This document shows, piece by piece, positions 9,425 through 19,505 of a stretch of 64,000 bases of DNA (position 1 is the first letter of the stretch; each line of letters starts with the position of its first letter). The stretch lies in assembly GCF_900637685.1 (NCBI RefSeq), contig NZ_LR134388.1, positions 2,119,501 through 2,183,500 of the forward strand, in the 5' to 3' direction. This stretch comes from Legionella sainthelensi (lineage in GTDB: Bacteria > Pseudomonadota > Gammaproteobacteria > Legionellales > Legionellaceae). Under the pieces are notes generated by a model, which saw only the letters and a list, made by a program, of their open reading frames with translations, did no database searches and was not told the DNA's origin. Made by a program: the position numbers and the translations under genes.

Positions 9425-10153
9425 ATGAGTAAGTTACTTGTTTTATTATCTACCTTAACAGCAATTATCCCCGCGTTAGCTTTTCCAATTACGGACATGG
9501 AACAAGAGACAAATACTTTACCCATGTACCAATTAGAGATACAAAAACTTAGCGACTCAGCACCAACATTGAATAAAGAAGTGATTGAGCTTGCATTAAG
9601 AGCATATACCAAAGCTTATGAGCAAGGGGACGTTAAAAGACCTGTCTTAACAATTATCGATTATTCTGTCCCATCCGATCAGCCTCGCATGTGGATTTTT
9701 AATATGAATACAGAATCTTTAGTATTTGAAACCTATGTTGCTCATGGTCGTAATTCGGGATCAGGAAAAGTACCTGATAGCTTTTCTAACGACATATCAA
9801 GCAAAAAATCGAGTCTTGGAACCTATATCACTGAAGATGCATACATAGGACGCAAAGGGCTTTCCCTAAACCTTGAAGGATTAGAAAAAGGTCTCAACTC
9901 TAATGCCTACAATAGACGAGTAGTGGTTCATGGAGCCTGGTACGTAGAACCGAGTTTTATCAAAAAGGAAGGACGAGCAGGATGTTCATGGGGCTGTCCT
10001 GCTATTGCAGAAAGTTTAGCGAAACCGGTGATCAATACTATTAAAAATGGTTCCGTGGTATTTGCATATTACCCTGATAGCTATTTTCTGAGTCATTCAA
10101 ACTATATATCTACCCAGGACATAGCCTTGAATTCAGAGTCGTTTTCTTTGTAA
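9425..10153 (+). CDS. L,D-transpeptidase-family protein (YkuD_2 type), secreted
   Basis: A 242-residue exported protein. The N-terminus is a signal peptide cut after ALA (about residue 19). The catalytic region fits the YkuD_2 branch of the L,D-transpeptidase fold: RVVVHGAWYVEP supplies the His and GCSWGCPAIAESL the nucleophilic Cys, with the SxGCPA motif that replaces the usual SHGC. Such proteins act on peptidoglycan in the periplasm; a precise reaction is not established for this branch. An AGAGG ribosome binding site precedes the ATG. It is divergent from ruvB across 277 bases and stands alone. Confidence 0.88.
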   Translation: MSKLLVLLSTLTAIIPALAFPITDMEQETNTLPMYQLEIQKLSDSAPTLNKEVIELALRAYTKAYEQGDVKRPVLTIIDYSVPSDQPRMWIFNMNTESLVFETYVAHGRNSGSGKVPDSFSNDISSKKSSLGTYITEDAYIGRKGLSLNLEGLEKGLNSNAYNRRVVVHGAWYVEPSFIKKEGRAGCSWGCPAIAESLAKPVINTIKNGSVVFAYYPDSYFLSHSNYISTQDIALNSESFSL

Positions 10154-10287
10154 CCCGTTAAAAAAATATTTTTATATAAATATATTCACTGATTTAAAAT
10201 TTTTTTAAATAGAGGCTTTTATTATATCGATGCGGGATCCTCGCCACACCCGAGAAAAGCAAGACAAGTTTCATTCGCCCCAAAACG

Positions 10288-10947
10288 TCAATTGAGTTTT
10301 TGCAATAAAATAATATCTGTACCTCGGATATGCGATATTTTTTTTACTGTTGTTGATGTTTCCTGTAGTATTTTTTGTATATCAGCAAATAAATCCAACC
10401 CATGATGCTTTAATGGTCGTAATAAAAAATAAGCTTTACCTTTGTTTGCAAGCGAATTTTCCAGTGCTCGAATATAATTATGAAAAGAGCTATCTAAATA
10501 AAATCTACACCGATTTTTAAATTGGGAGGGTGAAAGCATTCCATGACCTAGTTGAAAATAAGGTGGATTGCTGACAGTCAAATCAAATTGACCTTCCCAT
10601 TTTTTTTCATGTAATTCATCATAATTTAAAAGATGCCACCGAAACTGCAATTCTGGTCGATTGATATGAGCCAGGTTTTGATAAAAATATTCAGTATAAA
10701 TATCCTGGATCTCGATAAAATCAATCTGTCGAATTGCTTTAAGATGCCATGATAACTCCATCCCAATAACCCCACAGCCTGCACAAAGATCCAATACGCG
10801 TAATGAACCAAGATCTGAGTGGGATTTCAATTGTGTTGCGACAAATCTAGCAAGGTGAATTGAGTCAAGACTAAAATGGTATTCATCAGGTTGTTTGTAA
10901 TTATAAGTAAATTCATTGTTGAGTTCGTTTTGTATCGCATCAATCAT
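10288..10947 (-). CDS. SAM-dependent methyltransferase, TrmN6/YfiC-like
   Basis: A 219-residue Rossmann-fold methyltransferase. Motif I is VLDLCAGCGVIGMEL and motif IV is VSNPPYFQLG; NPPY marks N6-adenine or related amino-methyltransferases acting on nucleic acid. The order and length match the tRNA1(Val) A37 N6-methyltransferase family (YfiC/TrmN6), but a 16S rRNA or protein-glutamine target cannot be excluded. It is monocistronic on the minus strand. Confidence 0.82.
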   Translation of the reverse strand: MIDAIQNELNNEFTYNYKQPDEYHFSLDSIHLARFVATQLKSHSDLGSLRVLDLCAGCGVIGMELSWHLKAIRQIDFIEIQDIYTEYFYQNLAHINRPELQFRWHLLNYDELHEKKWEGQFDLTVSNPPYFQLGHGMLSPSQFKNRCRFYLDSSFHNYIRALENSLANKGKAYFLLRPLKHHGLDLFADIQKILQETSTTVKKISHIRGTDIILLQKLN

Positions 10948-11030
10948 TTTGAAATAGACAAATAAAATATAATGATAAACATATAATTGGGATGCGACAA
11001 GTAACCTTACAAAAAGATATTTAAGTCAAA

Positions 11031-11090
11031 TAAAAAAATGGCAAAATCGCTTTGCATAACTCCTTAATGCTCAAAGTTGTAAATTTTGCC
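11031..11090 (-). terminator. Intrinsic terminator of the sigma factor gene
   Basis: Read on the minus strand, GGCAAAAT (11090-11083) pairs with ATTTTGCC (11047-11040). An inner CAAAG/CTTTG pair lies within the long loop, and a T-rich run follows at 11039-11031. It lies about 90 bases after the stop of the sigma factor gene. Confidence 0.55.
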
Positions 11091-11180
11091 GATTAAATAA
11101 TATACAAACTTAAATCATTTTTCTCCAGCAATACTTGCCTGGTATAACCACAATAATTAAAATGTTCTTTCTTATATACC

Positions 11181-11735
11181 TCAATAAGAGCCCATTGATT
11201 GCATTAGTAATTTTCTAGCCCTAAATATTCTCGACCGTACGGTCCCAATAGGACAATCCATCTTTTTTGCAATATCTTCATAAGATCGGCCATCAATAAT
11301 ATGCATTCCATAACAAATACGTAATTCATCGGACAACGTAGAAATAGCTGACTCTAACTGCTCTCCAAACTCAATATTAATTAATAAATATTCAGGTGAT
11401 AATTGAACTGATGGAGCATAATTGTCAGCATACTCTGCTTCCAAATCCATACGTAAGCTAGCTGATCTATAATGATTTTTAATCGTATTTTGTGTAATTC
11501 GATATAACCACGTAGAAAATTGACTTTTTTCATTAAAATGCTGGAGGTAACGATAGACTTTAATGAGCACTTCTTGAACTAAATCACTTACATTTGCTCT
11601 ATCTTGAATATGCAAGTTAATTATTTGCTGAATCTTGTTATTGTATCGTGACAACAACAAATTATACGCACCCATATCCCCTTGTTGTGCCAAACTAACC
11701 AAGTCTTCATCGCTATAAGAAGTTTGTTTCTTCAT
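11181..11735 (-). CDS. rpoE: RNA polymerase ECF sigma factor, RpoE type
   Basis: A 184-residue group 4 sigma factor. Region 2 runs from about residue 10 to 90 with DLVQEVLIKVYRYLQHF and FSTWLYRITQN (the -10 recognition helix). A linker with DNYAPS is followed by region 4 with SYEDIAKKMDCPIGTVRSRIFRARKLL, the helix-turn-helix for -35 recognition. This is closest in form to RpoE, the envelope-stress sigma factor. No rseA/rseB-like anti-sigma gene lies beside it: upstream are ygfX-sdhE and downstream a methyltransferase, so its control must come from elsewhere. Confidence 0.93.
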   Translation of the reverse strand: MKKQTSYSDEDLVSLAQQGDMGAYNLLLSRYNNKIQQIINLHIQDRANVSDLVQEVLIKVYRYLQHFNEKSQFSTWLYRITQNTIKNHYRSASLRMDLEAEYADNYAPSVQLSPEYLLINIEFGEQLESAISTLSDELRICYGMHIIDGRSYEDIAKKMDCPIGTVRSRIFRARKLLMQSMGSY

Positions 11736-11789
11736 TACATTCTCTTTATTTTTTTAGATCGATGTATAATAATTGATTATTATGTTTAA

Positions 11790-12212
11790 TTATATACCAA
11801 TATATTGATCTTGTGTTTTAAAATATAAGAAACGTAATTGCATCGCTGTAAGCTGATCATGAAATAAAATGATCGATCTTTTTTGTTGCATGCTTTTTAA
11901 TTGAATTAATGAAAAAAGAAAGTTATTGATAAGAATCGTTACTTGAAGATAATTTTCTTTTTTACCATCATGAAATTCTAAAACCCATTGATTATCAATG
12001 AATTGAATCTTTTTAATTTCCACGCATGGTTTCCGATTGATCCAATCAAATCTGAATAAAACAGCAATATATCCAATTAAAGCAAATTTAAGAAATAAAT
12101 ATATTGATGAATATAAAATTAACAAAACAGTGAATAAATAAATTATCAAAACCAATCGCAAATAAGTTTTTGATTTTTTTGGCTCAATTACTAGATCGAA
12201 TAATAGCGACAA
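11790..12212 (-). CDS. ygfX: YgfX-like membrane protein
   Basis: A 140-residue protein with two transmembrane helices (about 16-37 and 40-55) and a short soluble tail ending in LFHDQLTAMQLRFLYFKT, which matches the D-[SQ]-L-[ST]-A...R-[RF]-L pattern of the YgfX/CptA family. YgfX is encoded after sdhE in many gammaproteobacteria and has been described as a cell-division-inhibiting toxin in E. coli. The start is a TTG at 12212; no in-frame ATG lies nearby. It overlaps sdhE by 29 bases, so the two are likely translationally coupled. Confidence 0.75.
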   Translation of the reverse strand: MSLLFDLVIEPKKSKTYLRLVLIIYLFTVLLILYSSIYLFLKFALIGYIAVLFRFDWINRKPCVEIKKIQFIDNQWVLEFHDGKKENYLQVTILINNFLFSLIQLKSMQQKRSIILFHDQLTAMQLRFLYFKTQDQYIGI

Positions 12213-12429
12213 TTTTTTTTAACTCATTCTCTTGGGGTTCATCATGTCCCATTAACCATGCAAATAGCTCGGGATCGGTACAACTTAATAAATTGTTAAA
12301 AGCATCCAGCTCCTCTTTTGATATAAGATCCAGATGCTTTTCAAGAAATCGTTGTAAAATAAGATCCAATTCTAACATGCCACGGCGACAATGCCATGCA
12401 AGCCTTGCTTTCTCTTGATTGTCCAACAT
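12184..12429 (-). CDS. sdhE: Succinate dehydrogenase flavinylation factor SdhE
   Basis: An 81-residue YgfY/SdhE protein. The RRGMLELD motif near residue 15 carries the RGxxE signature needed for covalent FAD attachment to SdhA; the remainder is the short five-helix bundle including DPELFAWLMG. It is in an overlapping pair with ygfX on the minus strand and divergent from ygfZ, the usual arrangement in this group of bacteria. Confidence 0.93.
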   Translation of the reverse strand: MLDNQEKARLAWHCRRGMLELDLILQRFLEKHLDLISKEELDAFNNLLSCTDPELFAWLMGHDEPQENELKKIVAIIRSSN

Positions 12430-12465
12430 TGCAAATCTCTTCGTGATTTAAGTAACTTATAAATG

Positions 12466-12479
12466 ATACACTAGTGTAT
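12466..12479. promoter_or_regulatory. Perfect 14-base palindrome between sdhE and ygfZ
   Basis: ATACACTAGTGTAT is a perfect palindrome in the 61-base gap between the divergent sdhE and ygfZ starts, 11 bases before the ygfZ ATG. Position and symmetry suggest an operator for a dimeric regulator acting on one or both genes. No regulator gene is adjacent, and chance cannot be excluded for one site. Confidence 0.4.
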
Positions 12480-12490
12480 TTATAAACGAA

Positions 12491-13501
12491 ATGCGTTATA
12501 CGATGATGAGTACTATTTTTGAATATTCGATTAATGATAGAATGCTATCTACATTCAAACCGATAAATGAAGAATTAAAGCTTCAACCTAAAAAAAACTA
12601 TTTGTTTGATTTATCCTATCTTGCTGTTTTGGACGTTGAAGGGACTCAAGCATTGGATTTTCTTCAAGGGCAATTAACCTGCGATATCCACTCAATTTCC
12701 GACATTCAAATGGTTCAAGGTGCTCAGTGTAACCTTAAAGGACGAATTTTATGTTTAATGGATATCGTCTCTTGGCAGGGAGTTAAATTAGTACTCCCCA
12801 AAGATCTGATTGAGCCTACTCTAAACTCATTAAATAAAACCGCGATGCTTTCTCGCATCACCCTTAAAAAAAATGATCAGTTATGTATTTTTGGATTTTA
12901 TTTGCAAAACGATGAAGATATTCTTCCTAATATAAAATTTTTTCCCGCCCCTTTTTATGCTCAAACCTACAACGATTATTCTTGCCTGTATCATTTAGGT
13001 AATGAGTTTTATATTTTGTTAGTTCACTCTGATTTGGCTCATGATATAAAAAAGTGTTTTGTAGATAAAGAACAAATACTTGGCTCATTATCTTGGCATA
13101 CGTTGAGGTTAGCACAACAACAAATTGAGATTTATCCAACATCTAGAGGTTTATTCCTTCCGCATCGACTTGATTTACATCAAACCCATTATATTAGTTT
13201 CAATAAGGGGTGTTACAAAGGACAAGAGATAATCGCACGCATGCACTATAAAGCGACATTAAAACATCAATTAAAAATTTATGAAATTAAAACGAAGCAA
13301 AAAATATATTCTGGGCAAAAGTTGTTTAGTGGATATCAATCATCAGAGCTTGGTGAATTGATCGACTTTTCTATATTAGATCATGGACACTATTTAGTTG
13401 CAGTAAGTATATTGACAGGAGCCGAACACTCAGTGCTATTTGAAGGCCATGAGCAGTTAATCGATTTAACAGAATTATCTACTACCTTTATTTCAAGCTA
13501 A
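12491..13501 (+). CDS. ygfZ: Folate-binding protein YgfZ (iron-sulfur cluster maintenance)
   Basis: A 336-residue GcvT-like protein of the YgfZ/Iba57 family, which uses tetrahydrofolate to support assembly or repair of certain Fe-S enzymes. The diagnostic motif KGCYKGQEIIAR (around residue 240) is intact with its Cys. The N-terminal DVEGTQALDFLQGQLTCDI block matches the family start. Several in-frame ATGs (12491, 12503, 12506) exist with no strong ribosome binding site, so the exact start is uncertain. It is divergent from sdhE. Confidence 0.92.
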   Translation: MRYTMMSTIFEYSINDRMLSTFKPINEELKLQPKKNYLFDLSYLAVLDVEGTQALDFLQGQLTCDIHSISDIQMVQGAQCNLKGRILCLMDIVSWQGVKLVLPKDLIEPTLNSLNKTAMLSRITLKKNDQLCIFGFYLQNDEDILPNIKFFPAPFYAQTYNDYSCLYHLGNEFYILLVHSDLAHDIKKCFVDKEQILGSLSWHTLRLAQQQIEIYPTSRGLFLPHRLDLHQTHYISFNKGCYKGQEIIARMHYKATLKHQLKIYEIKTKQKIYSGQKLFSGYQSSELGELIDFSILDHGHYLVAVSILTGAEHSVLFEGHEQLIDLTELSTTFISS

Positions 13502-13502
13502 G

Positions 13503-13533
13503 AAAAAACAGGGTTATTCGAACCCTACTGTTT
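13503..13533 (-). terminator. Hairpin terminator between ygfZ and glpK
   Basis: AGGGTT (13510-13515) pairs with AACCCT (13521-13526) around a 5-base loop in the 72 bases separating the convergent ygfZ and glpK. On the minus strand the hairpin is followed by a run of six T, so it should end glpK transcription; it may also act weakly for ygfZ. Confidence 0.6.
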
Positions 13534-13573
13534 CGATAGTGAAAAAATAGTGCTTGCAATCTAAGCGCAGAAA

Positions 13574-15040
13574 CTATCCTTTTGCTTTTTGTAAAGCATG
13601 CCTCCAGCCTTGATAATCCTCCTCTACTTGATTTAAAGGTCTTTGTGGTTGAAACTCTTGCTCCAAGTCCCATGTTATGTGCAGCTCATCTAATGAATCA
13701 AAAACACCATATCCTAATGCAGCCAAAATTGCTGCCCCTCTAGCAGTTGTTTCAATATCTCTAGGTTTTTGGATTTTTAGTTGGCATTGATCTGCTAAAA
13801 ACTGTAAAAACCATTGATTAACGGCCATACCTCCATCAACGCGTAACAGTGATAAGTCCATTTGACTGTCCTCTTTCATACAAAAACAAACCTCTCGAGC
13901 CTGATAACATACTCCTTCGAGTGCTGCTCGAGCAAAATGAGCTCTATTACTATAAAGACTCAAACCTACAATAGATGCGCCAGGAACTGATAACCAATGA
14001 GGAGCACCTAAACCTGTAAATGATGAAATTAAATACACACCCTCATTTTTCTCTAATGATCGCGCTAATACCTCCGTTTCATCAACATGAGTAATTAATT
14101 TCATGGAATCGCGTAGCCATTTTACTGTAGTACCTGCATGATAAATACTTCCCTCTAACCCATAAACCATCTGCCCTCGAATTTTATAAGCCACTGTTGT
14201 TAATAACTTATGATTTGAAAACACTGGTTTAGTACCCGTATTGAGTAATAAAAAGGCACCTGTACCAAAGGTTGCTTTTACCATTCCCGTTTTAAAGCAT
14301 CCTTGTCCAACTAATGCTGCTTGCTGATCTCCAGCTACCCCAGTAATAGGCAACTCGAAGCCAAGCCACTGTTTATTAATAATTCCAAAATGACTATCGC
14401 TTGCACAAACTTTAGGTAAAACAGATTCAGGTATTGCGAAGTATTTTAGTAAATCAGAATCCCATTGTTCTGTTTTGATATTAAATAACATTGTTCGTGA
14501 TGCATTTGTGACATCAGTTAAATGCAAATGTTCTGTAGTGAGGCGCCAAATCAGGAAGCTATCTATAGTTCCAAAAGCTAACTCACCCTTTTTTGCGAGT
14601 TCATTCGCTTTAGCATTATTATCTAAAAACCATTTCAATTTACTGGCTGAAAAATAGGGATCTGGGAGCAAACCAGTTTTATCTTGAATCATTCTTTCAT
14701 CAGCAAGTAAATTTTTACAATACTCCGCAGTTCTACGATCCTGCCAAACAATAGCTGGAGCAATGCATTCACCTGTTTTTTTATCCCAAATGACTGTAGT
14801 TTCTCGTTGATTCGTTACACCGCAAGATAAGATTTGCTCTCCAGGAACTCGAGACACTACATCTCTCATTGCGGTTAAAGTCTTTTTCCATATTTCCTCT
14901 GGATCATGTTCCACCCAACCTGCTTTAGGATAATATTGAGCAAGAGGATACTGACTTGTTGCAATTAATTCCCCCTGCGTAGTGTATAACATAGCCCGTG
15001 TACTGCTCGTTCCCTGATCTATAGCAAGTAAATAACCCAT
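13574..15040 (-). CDS. glpK: Glycerol kinase GlpK
   Basis: GlpK, 488 residues from the ATG at 15040, which yields the family-typical start MGYLLAIDQGTSSTR; an in-frame upstream start at 15064 would add 8 unlike residues. It phosphorylates glycerol to glycerol-3-phosphate. Visible FGGY motifs are WQDRRTAEYC, TFGTGAFLLLNTG, GLEGSIYHAG and the C-terminal VDGGMAVNQWFLQFLADQ. It is divergent from glpD with only 73 bases between starts, so the two share a control region for glycerol use. Confidence 0.97.
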   Translation of the reverse strand: MGYLLAIDQGTSSTRAMLYTTQGELIATSQYPLAQYYPKAGWVEHDPEEIWKKTLTAMRDVVSRVPGEQILSCGVTNQRETTVIWDKKTGECIAPAIVWQDRRTAEYCKNLLADERMIQDKTGLLPDPYFSASKLKWFLDNNAKANELAKKGELAFGTIDSFLIWRLTTEHLHLTDVTNASRTMLFNIKTEQWDSDLLKYFAIPESVLPKVCASDSHFGIINKQWLGFELPITGVAGDQQAALVGQGCFKTGMVKATFGTGAFLLLNTGTKPVFSNHKLLTTVAYKIRGQMVYGLEGSIYHAGTTVKWLRDSMKLITHVDETEVLARSLEKNEGVYLISSFTGLGAPHWLSVPGASIVGLSLYSNRAHFARAALEGVCYQAREVCFCMKEDSQMDLSLLRVDGGMAVNQWFLQFLADQCQLKIQKPRDIETTARGAAILAALGYGVFDSLDELHITWDLEQEFQPQRPLNQVEEDYQGWRHALQKAKG

Positions 15041-16590
15041 TATTTGCATTGTTCCTTGTCCCAACGATTATGTGTATAGTGTTAGTGTATATCTTTTTTA
15101 TGGAGACCAAAATATGAGTGTGGTTTTTGATGTTGCAATTATTGGAGGCGGCATCAATGGCTCTGGTTGTGCTGCTGATGCAGCATTAAGAGGGTTGTCA
15201 GTAGTGCTTCTTGAACAAGATGATTTGGCCTCCAAAACCTCTTCAAGCAGTACTAAACTTATTCATGGTGGCTTAAGGTACTTGGAACATTATGAGTTTA
15301 ACCTGGTTAAAAAAGCACTCATTGAGCGACAAAGATTATTAGATTTGGCACCTCATTTGGTACACCCTCAAGCGTTAGTTTTACCTTATGAACATCATAT
15401 GCGCCCTTCTTGGTTTCTACGTTTGGGACTATTTTTTTATGATCATTTAAGTCGTAAAAATCGCTTACCCAAATGCAAAACAATTCACAGAGAAAGTAAA
15501 GGAGGTTATTTTGATCCTTTAATAAATGAGCTCAATAAAGGCTTTTTATTCTATGACGCCATAACAGATGATGCTCGATTAACGATCATCAATGCAATCC
15601 AAGCAAAAAATCACGGTGCAAGCATACGCACACATTCAGCAGTAATTCATACCGAGGTTGTAAACAATTTATGGCAATTAACCATTGAACCTAAAATAGG
15701 TTCAACTTATGTACTCCATGCACGCTCAATAGTAAATGCCGCTGGGCCATGGGTTAAATCTGTAGAACACCTCACGCAAACCCCTGATCAACAAAAAATT
15801 AGTTTAATTAAAGGCAGCCACATTATCGTGCCACAAATCTATGAAGGTCATCATGCTTATTTTTTACAACATGAAGACAAAAGAGTCATTTTCGTTATCC
15901 CTTATCATGGATTTAGTATGATTGGCACAACAGATATTCCACTTCCAGGCAATCCAGATCATGTCACTATCGGTCATGAGGAAATTCACTATTTGATTAA
16001 TTTGGTCAATTTCTATTTCAAAAGCAAATTATCCGAAAAGGATATCATCTACACCTGGAGTGGTGTAAGAGCATTATTAGCTGATGAAAACAAAGAGGCA
16101 AAATCTCTGAGTCGTAATTATTCCTACAAAGTTTCTTTTAAACCAGCACCTATTATTACAATTTACGGTGGTAAAATTACCACTTATCGACAATTAGCAG
16201 AAGAAATCATTAATCAACTTATCCCTATATTTCCTGACATGCGCCAATCAGTAACAGCAACTACGCCTTTGCCAGGAGCATCTTTTGATCAAATGAATTT
16301 TGCACAGTATGTCATGTATGCTAAAGAAAAATACAAATGGATGGATCCAGATTTACTTAATCGCTACTTATACACTTATGGTAGTTGTATGGAAAAATTT
16401 CTTGCGCCCTGTTCCAATATGGAATGTCTTGGTAAAAAATATTGTACTTATCTTTACCAAGTAGAGGTCGATTATTTAATTTTAGAAGAATGGGCTCAAA
16501 GTTGTGATGATATATTAAAACGACGAACTAAGTTGGAGTTAGTCATCGATGCAAAAGGTAGAGAAAATCTTGCGGAATATCTATCAAAAA

Positions 16591-17633
<1,043 letters not shown>

Positions 17634-17823
17634 TTAATGATATTTATACCCATTTCATTTTTAAGTAGTATTATACTATTAGTTTAAAATTTTATAAATT
17701 AAATGTAGCCTGTATGCAGCATTAATACCATTACATTCCATTTATAATGTCTTTAGTATCCTCTTTAATCCAAATATCTTCGTATTATTGCTCTATTAGT
17801 TCAAAATATAGTCATTTCTGAGC

Positions 17824-18444
17824 TTAGAACCATAAGCGAGACTCAAAAGATCTCCTGCATGAGTTAAGTTGCATTGCGTAAAGCTGGGATCGCGCTTGAA
17901 CTTTCCTTGCGACAGGAATTAACCAAGATTTTTTTAAATAGGTTTTGCGTTGATAACCACCAATCCCTTCATGATACGCTAAATAAAGTGAATACGTATC
18001 TGTCCGTGCGATTCCAGCTCTGATATATGCTTGATTTGCGTACCATCCAATAAAATCAACACCATCACCAAAATCATCGCGTGAAGCAAACAATCCGCCA
18101 TTACTTCGTTTATAATGTTTCCATGTATCATGTAATGCTTGTGTGTAGCCATAAGCTGAAGAAGGCCTTTTCCAAGGAATTATATATAATAGTTTTGTCC
18201 GTGGAGGACGTGCCCGGGCATTAAATTTTGACTCTTGATGAATAATAGCCATTTGGACTGGAACCGGTACCTTCCAACGTCGCTCAACATCCTTAGCGTC
18301 TGTATACCATTTAGGATATTGTCTAAATATATTGCAAAGATTATTCACATCTGCCGGAGGAGGACTAACACAGCCTGTTAGCAATACAGCAACGAATAGA
18401 ACGGCTATTCTTAACTTCTTAAAAAATTGAAATAAAAAGCTCAT
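17824..18444 (-). CDS. Lytic transglycosylase-like lipoprotein (SLT domain)
   Basis: A 206-residue protein from the ATG at 18444. A lipobox (LLTGC near residue 25) ends the signal peptide, so the mature protein is an acylated lipoprotein. The SLT/lysozyme-like domain follows: MAIIHQESKFNARARPP has the catalytic Glu, SSAYGYTQAL matches the GxxQ-type motif, and YLAYHEGIGGY the later conserved Tyr/Glu block. It probably cleaves peptidoglycan glycan strands. It is monocistronic; the 199 bases between it and adk show nothing distinctive. Confidence 0.87.
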   Translation of the reverse strand: MSFLFQFFKKLRIAVLFVAVLLTGCVSPPPADVNNLCNIFRQYPKWYTDAKDVERRWKVPVPVQMAIIHQESKFNARARPPRTKLLYIIPWKRPSSAYGYTQALHDTWKHYKRSNGGLFASRDDFGDGVDFIGWYANQAYIRAGIARTDTYSLYLAYHEGIGGYQRKTYLKKSWLIPVARKVQARSQLYAMQLNSCRRSFESRLWF

Positions 18445-18622
18445 GAGCAACCAAAGATGCAAAAAATTAATTTTAGCAAATTTAGCAACTACAATCTATG
18501 CCCATCATGGCGTACTATAAAAATTTGATAATTTTTGTAATGTATTTAATAAAATACTAAGCCAACACTGATAAAATATTAACTCAAGTGATTTTTTACA
18601 ATCAAGGTATAGGAGACTCAAT

Positions 18623-18920
18623 ATGCTATTCCCAATTGGAGACCAATCCTGCTCTACATGGCTTTAAGCGTTGATGAATCTAGAGAAACAAGCACTTACC
18701 GAGAACTGTCTAAATTGGCCGATCATCTTTTGAATATCAATGAAGAGAGCAAGGTGATGATCTTCAAGCACAACGGCTTGAGGTAATGAAACAAATTGCT
18801 ACTCTTTATGTGATGGTTTTATAAGGGAAAATGATGTTGTCTTAAGTTATTACTGAATAGAAGAGCAACTCATGGTATTACGACAGATCCATTTATTAAT
18901 AGAGATTGGTTGCAAAACGA
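18623..18920 (+). pseudogene. Decayed copy of the 19506 gene
   Basis: Nucleotides from the ATG at 18623 closely track the start of the intact gene at 19506 (shared IGDQ-CSTW segment), with an AGGAGA ribosome binding site in the same place. The frame breaks after about 12 codons at a lost G in the TGGGCTTTAAGCG segment. Two further blocks, one matching the LEAMRQIVAL segment and one matching HGITTDTFINRD (about 18868-18907), survive with deletions between. The region coding for the conserved His is lost. This is a tandem duplicate left to decay; a small gene has its start right after it. Confidence 0.8.
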
Positions 18921-18940
18921 CCTATAAACAAGGAAATTCG

Positions 18941-19318
18941 ATGAGTCAAGATAATCGAGAACTTCAGATACTATTAAAAAATCTAGATTCAGTGGTAGAG
19001 TCAATTAGGAAAGTTCTACTTTCAGCCAAATCTGCCGCTGGTAAAAAGCAAAAAACTCCTTTCTTTTTAGCGAAAATAGATGATGCGGAATTGGATATCA
19101 TTTTAGTGAAAATTAGTTCTTATAAAAAACTAAGACAAGATTCCGATAAAGCCAGTAATAGCGAGAAAGAAGTTGCCTCTGTAATGGATATTTTTGTAGG
19201 GACTGAGAGTTTGATTCAAAAAATATCCGAAGGGAATAATGTCGCTGAATATGTAGAAAACGGTTTTTTTAAGGAACTTACTCATATTTCTCTTGAAGTG
19301 AAACGACTTATCGCTTGA
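18941..19318 (+). CDS. Hypothetical small helical protein
   Basis: A 125-residue protein from the ATG at 18941, which has an AAGGAA ribosome binding site; a longer reading from 18872 would read through the remains of the decayed copy upstream. It is Lys/Glu/Ser-rich and predicted all-helical, with no signal peptide, membrane segment or known motif. It lies between the decayed and intact copies of the neighbouring putative hydrolase. I do not recognise a family. A chaperone or immunity role for the neighbour is conceivable but unsupported. Confidence 0.6.
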   Translation: MSQDNRELQILLKNLDSVVESIRKVLLSAKSAAGKKQKTPFFLAKIDDAELDIILVKISSYKKLRQDSDKASNSEKEVASVMDIFVGTESLIQKISEGNNVAEYVENGFFKELTHISLEVKRLIA

Positions 19319-19339
19319 CGATTCAACTTTAAAAAATAG

Positions 19340-19368
19340 GGATGAGGGTAGCTTAGTACTCGTCCCTA
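19340..19368. other. Hairpin after the small helical gene
   Basis: AGGGATGAG (about 19340) pairs with CTCGTCCCT (about 19360) with one G-T pair and an 11-base loop. It lies about 20 bases after the stop at 19318. No T-run follows, so termination is uncertain. Confidence 0.35.
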
Positions 19369-19505
19369 AAGACTAAAGTAGAACATGCTTTTCTCTTGTT
19401 CAGACTTAGCTTGAACAATTCGTATATATTATTGTATTAAGTTTAATTTGTGATATCATATTAATCAATTTGTTTCTTATGTAAACCGCAATAAGAGGAT
19501 TAATT

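Noticed and set aside
9154..9612. Minus-strand frame of 152 codons upstream of and into the secreted transpeptidase gene
   Set aside because: It overlaps the signal peptide and coding start of a clear L,D-transpeptidase-family gene and has no recognisable motif.
13503..13533. GGTTCGAAT on the minus strand, like a tRNA T-arm
   Set aside because: No acceptor, D or anticodon stems can be drawn around it; the hairpin plus T-run is a terminator.
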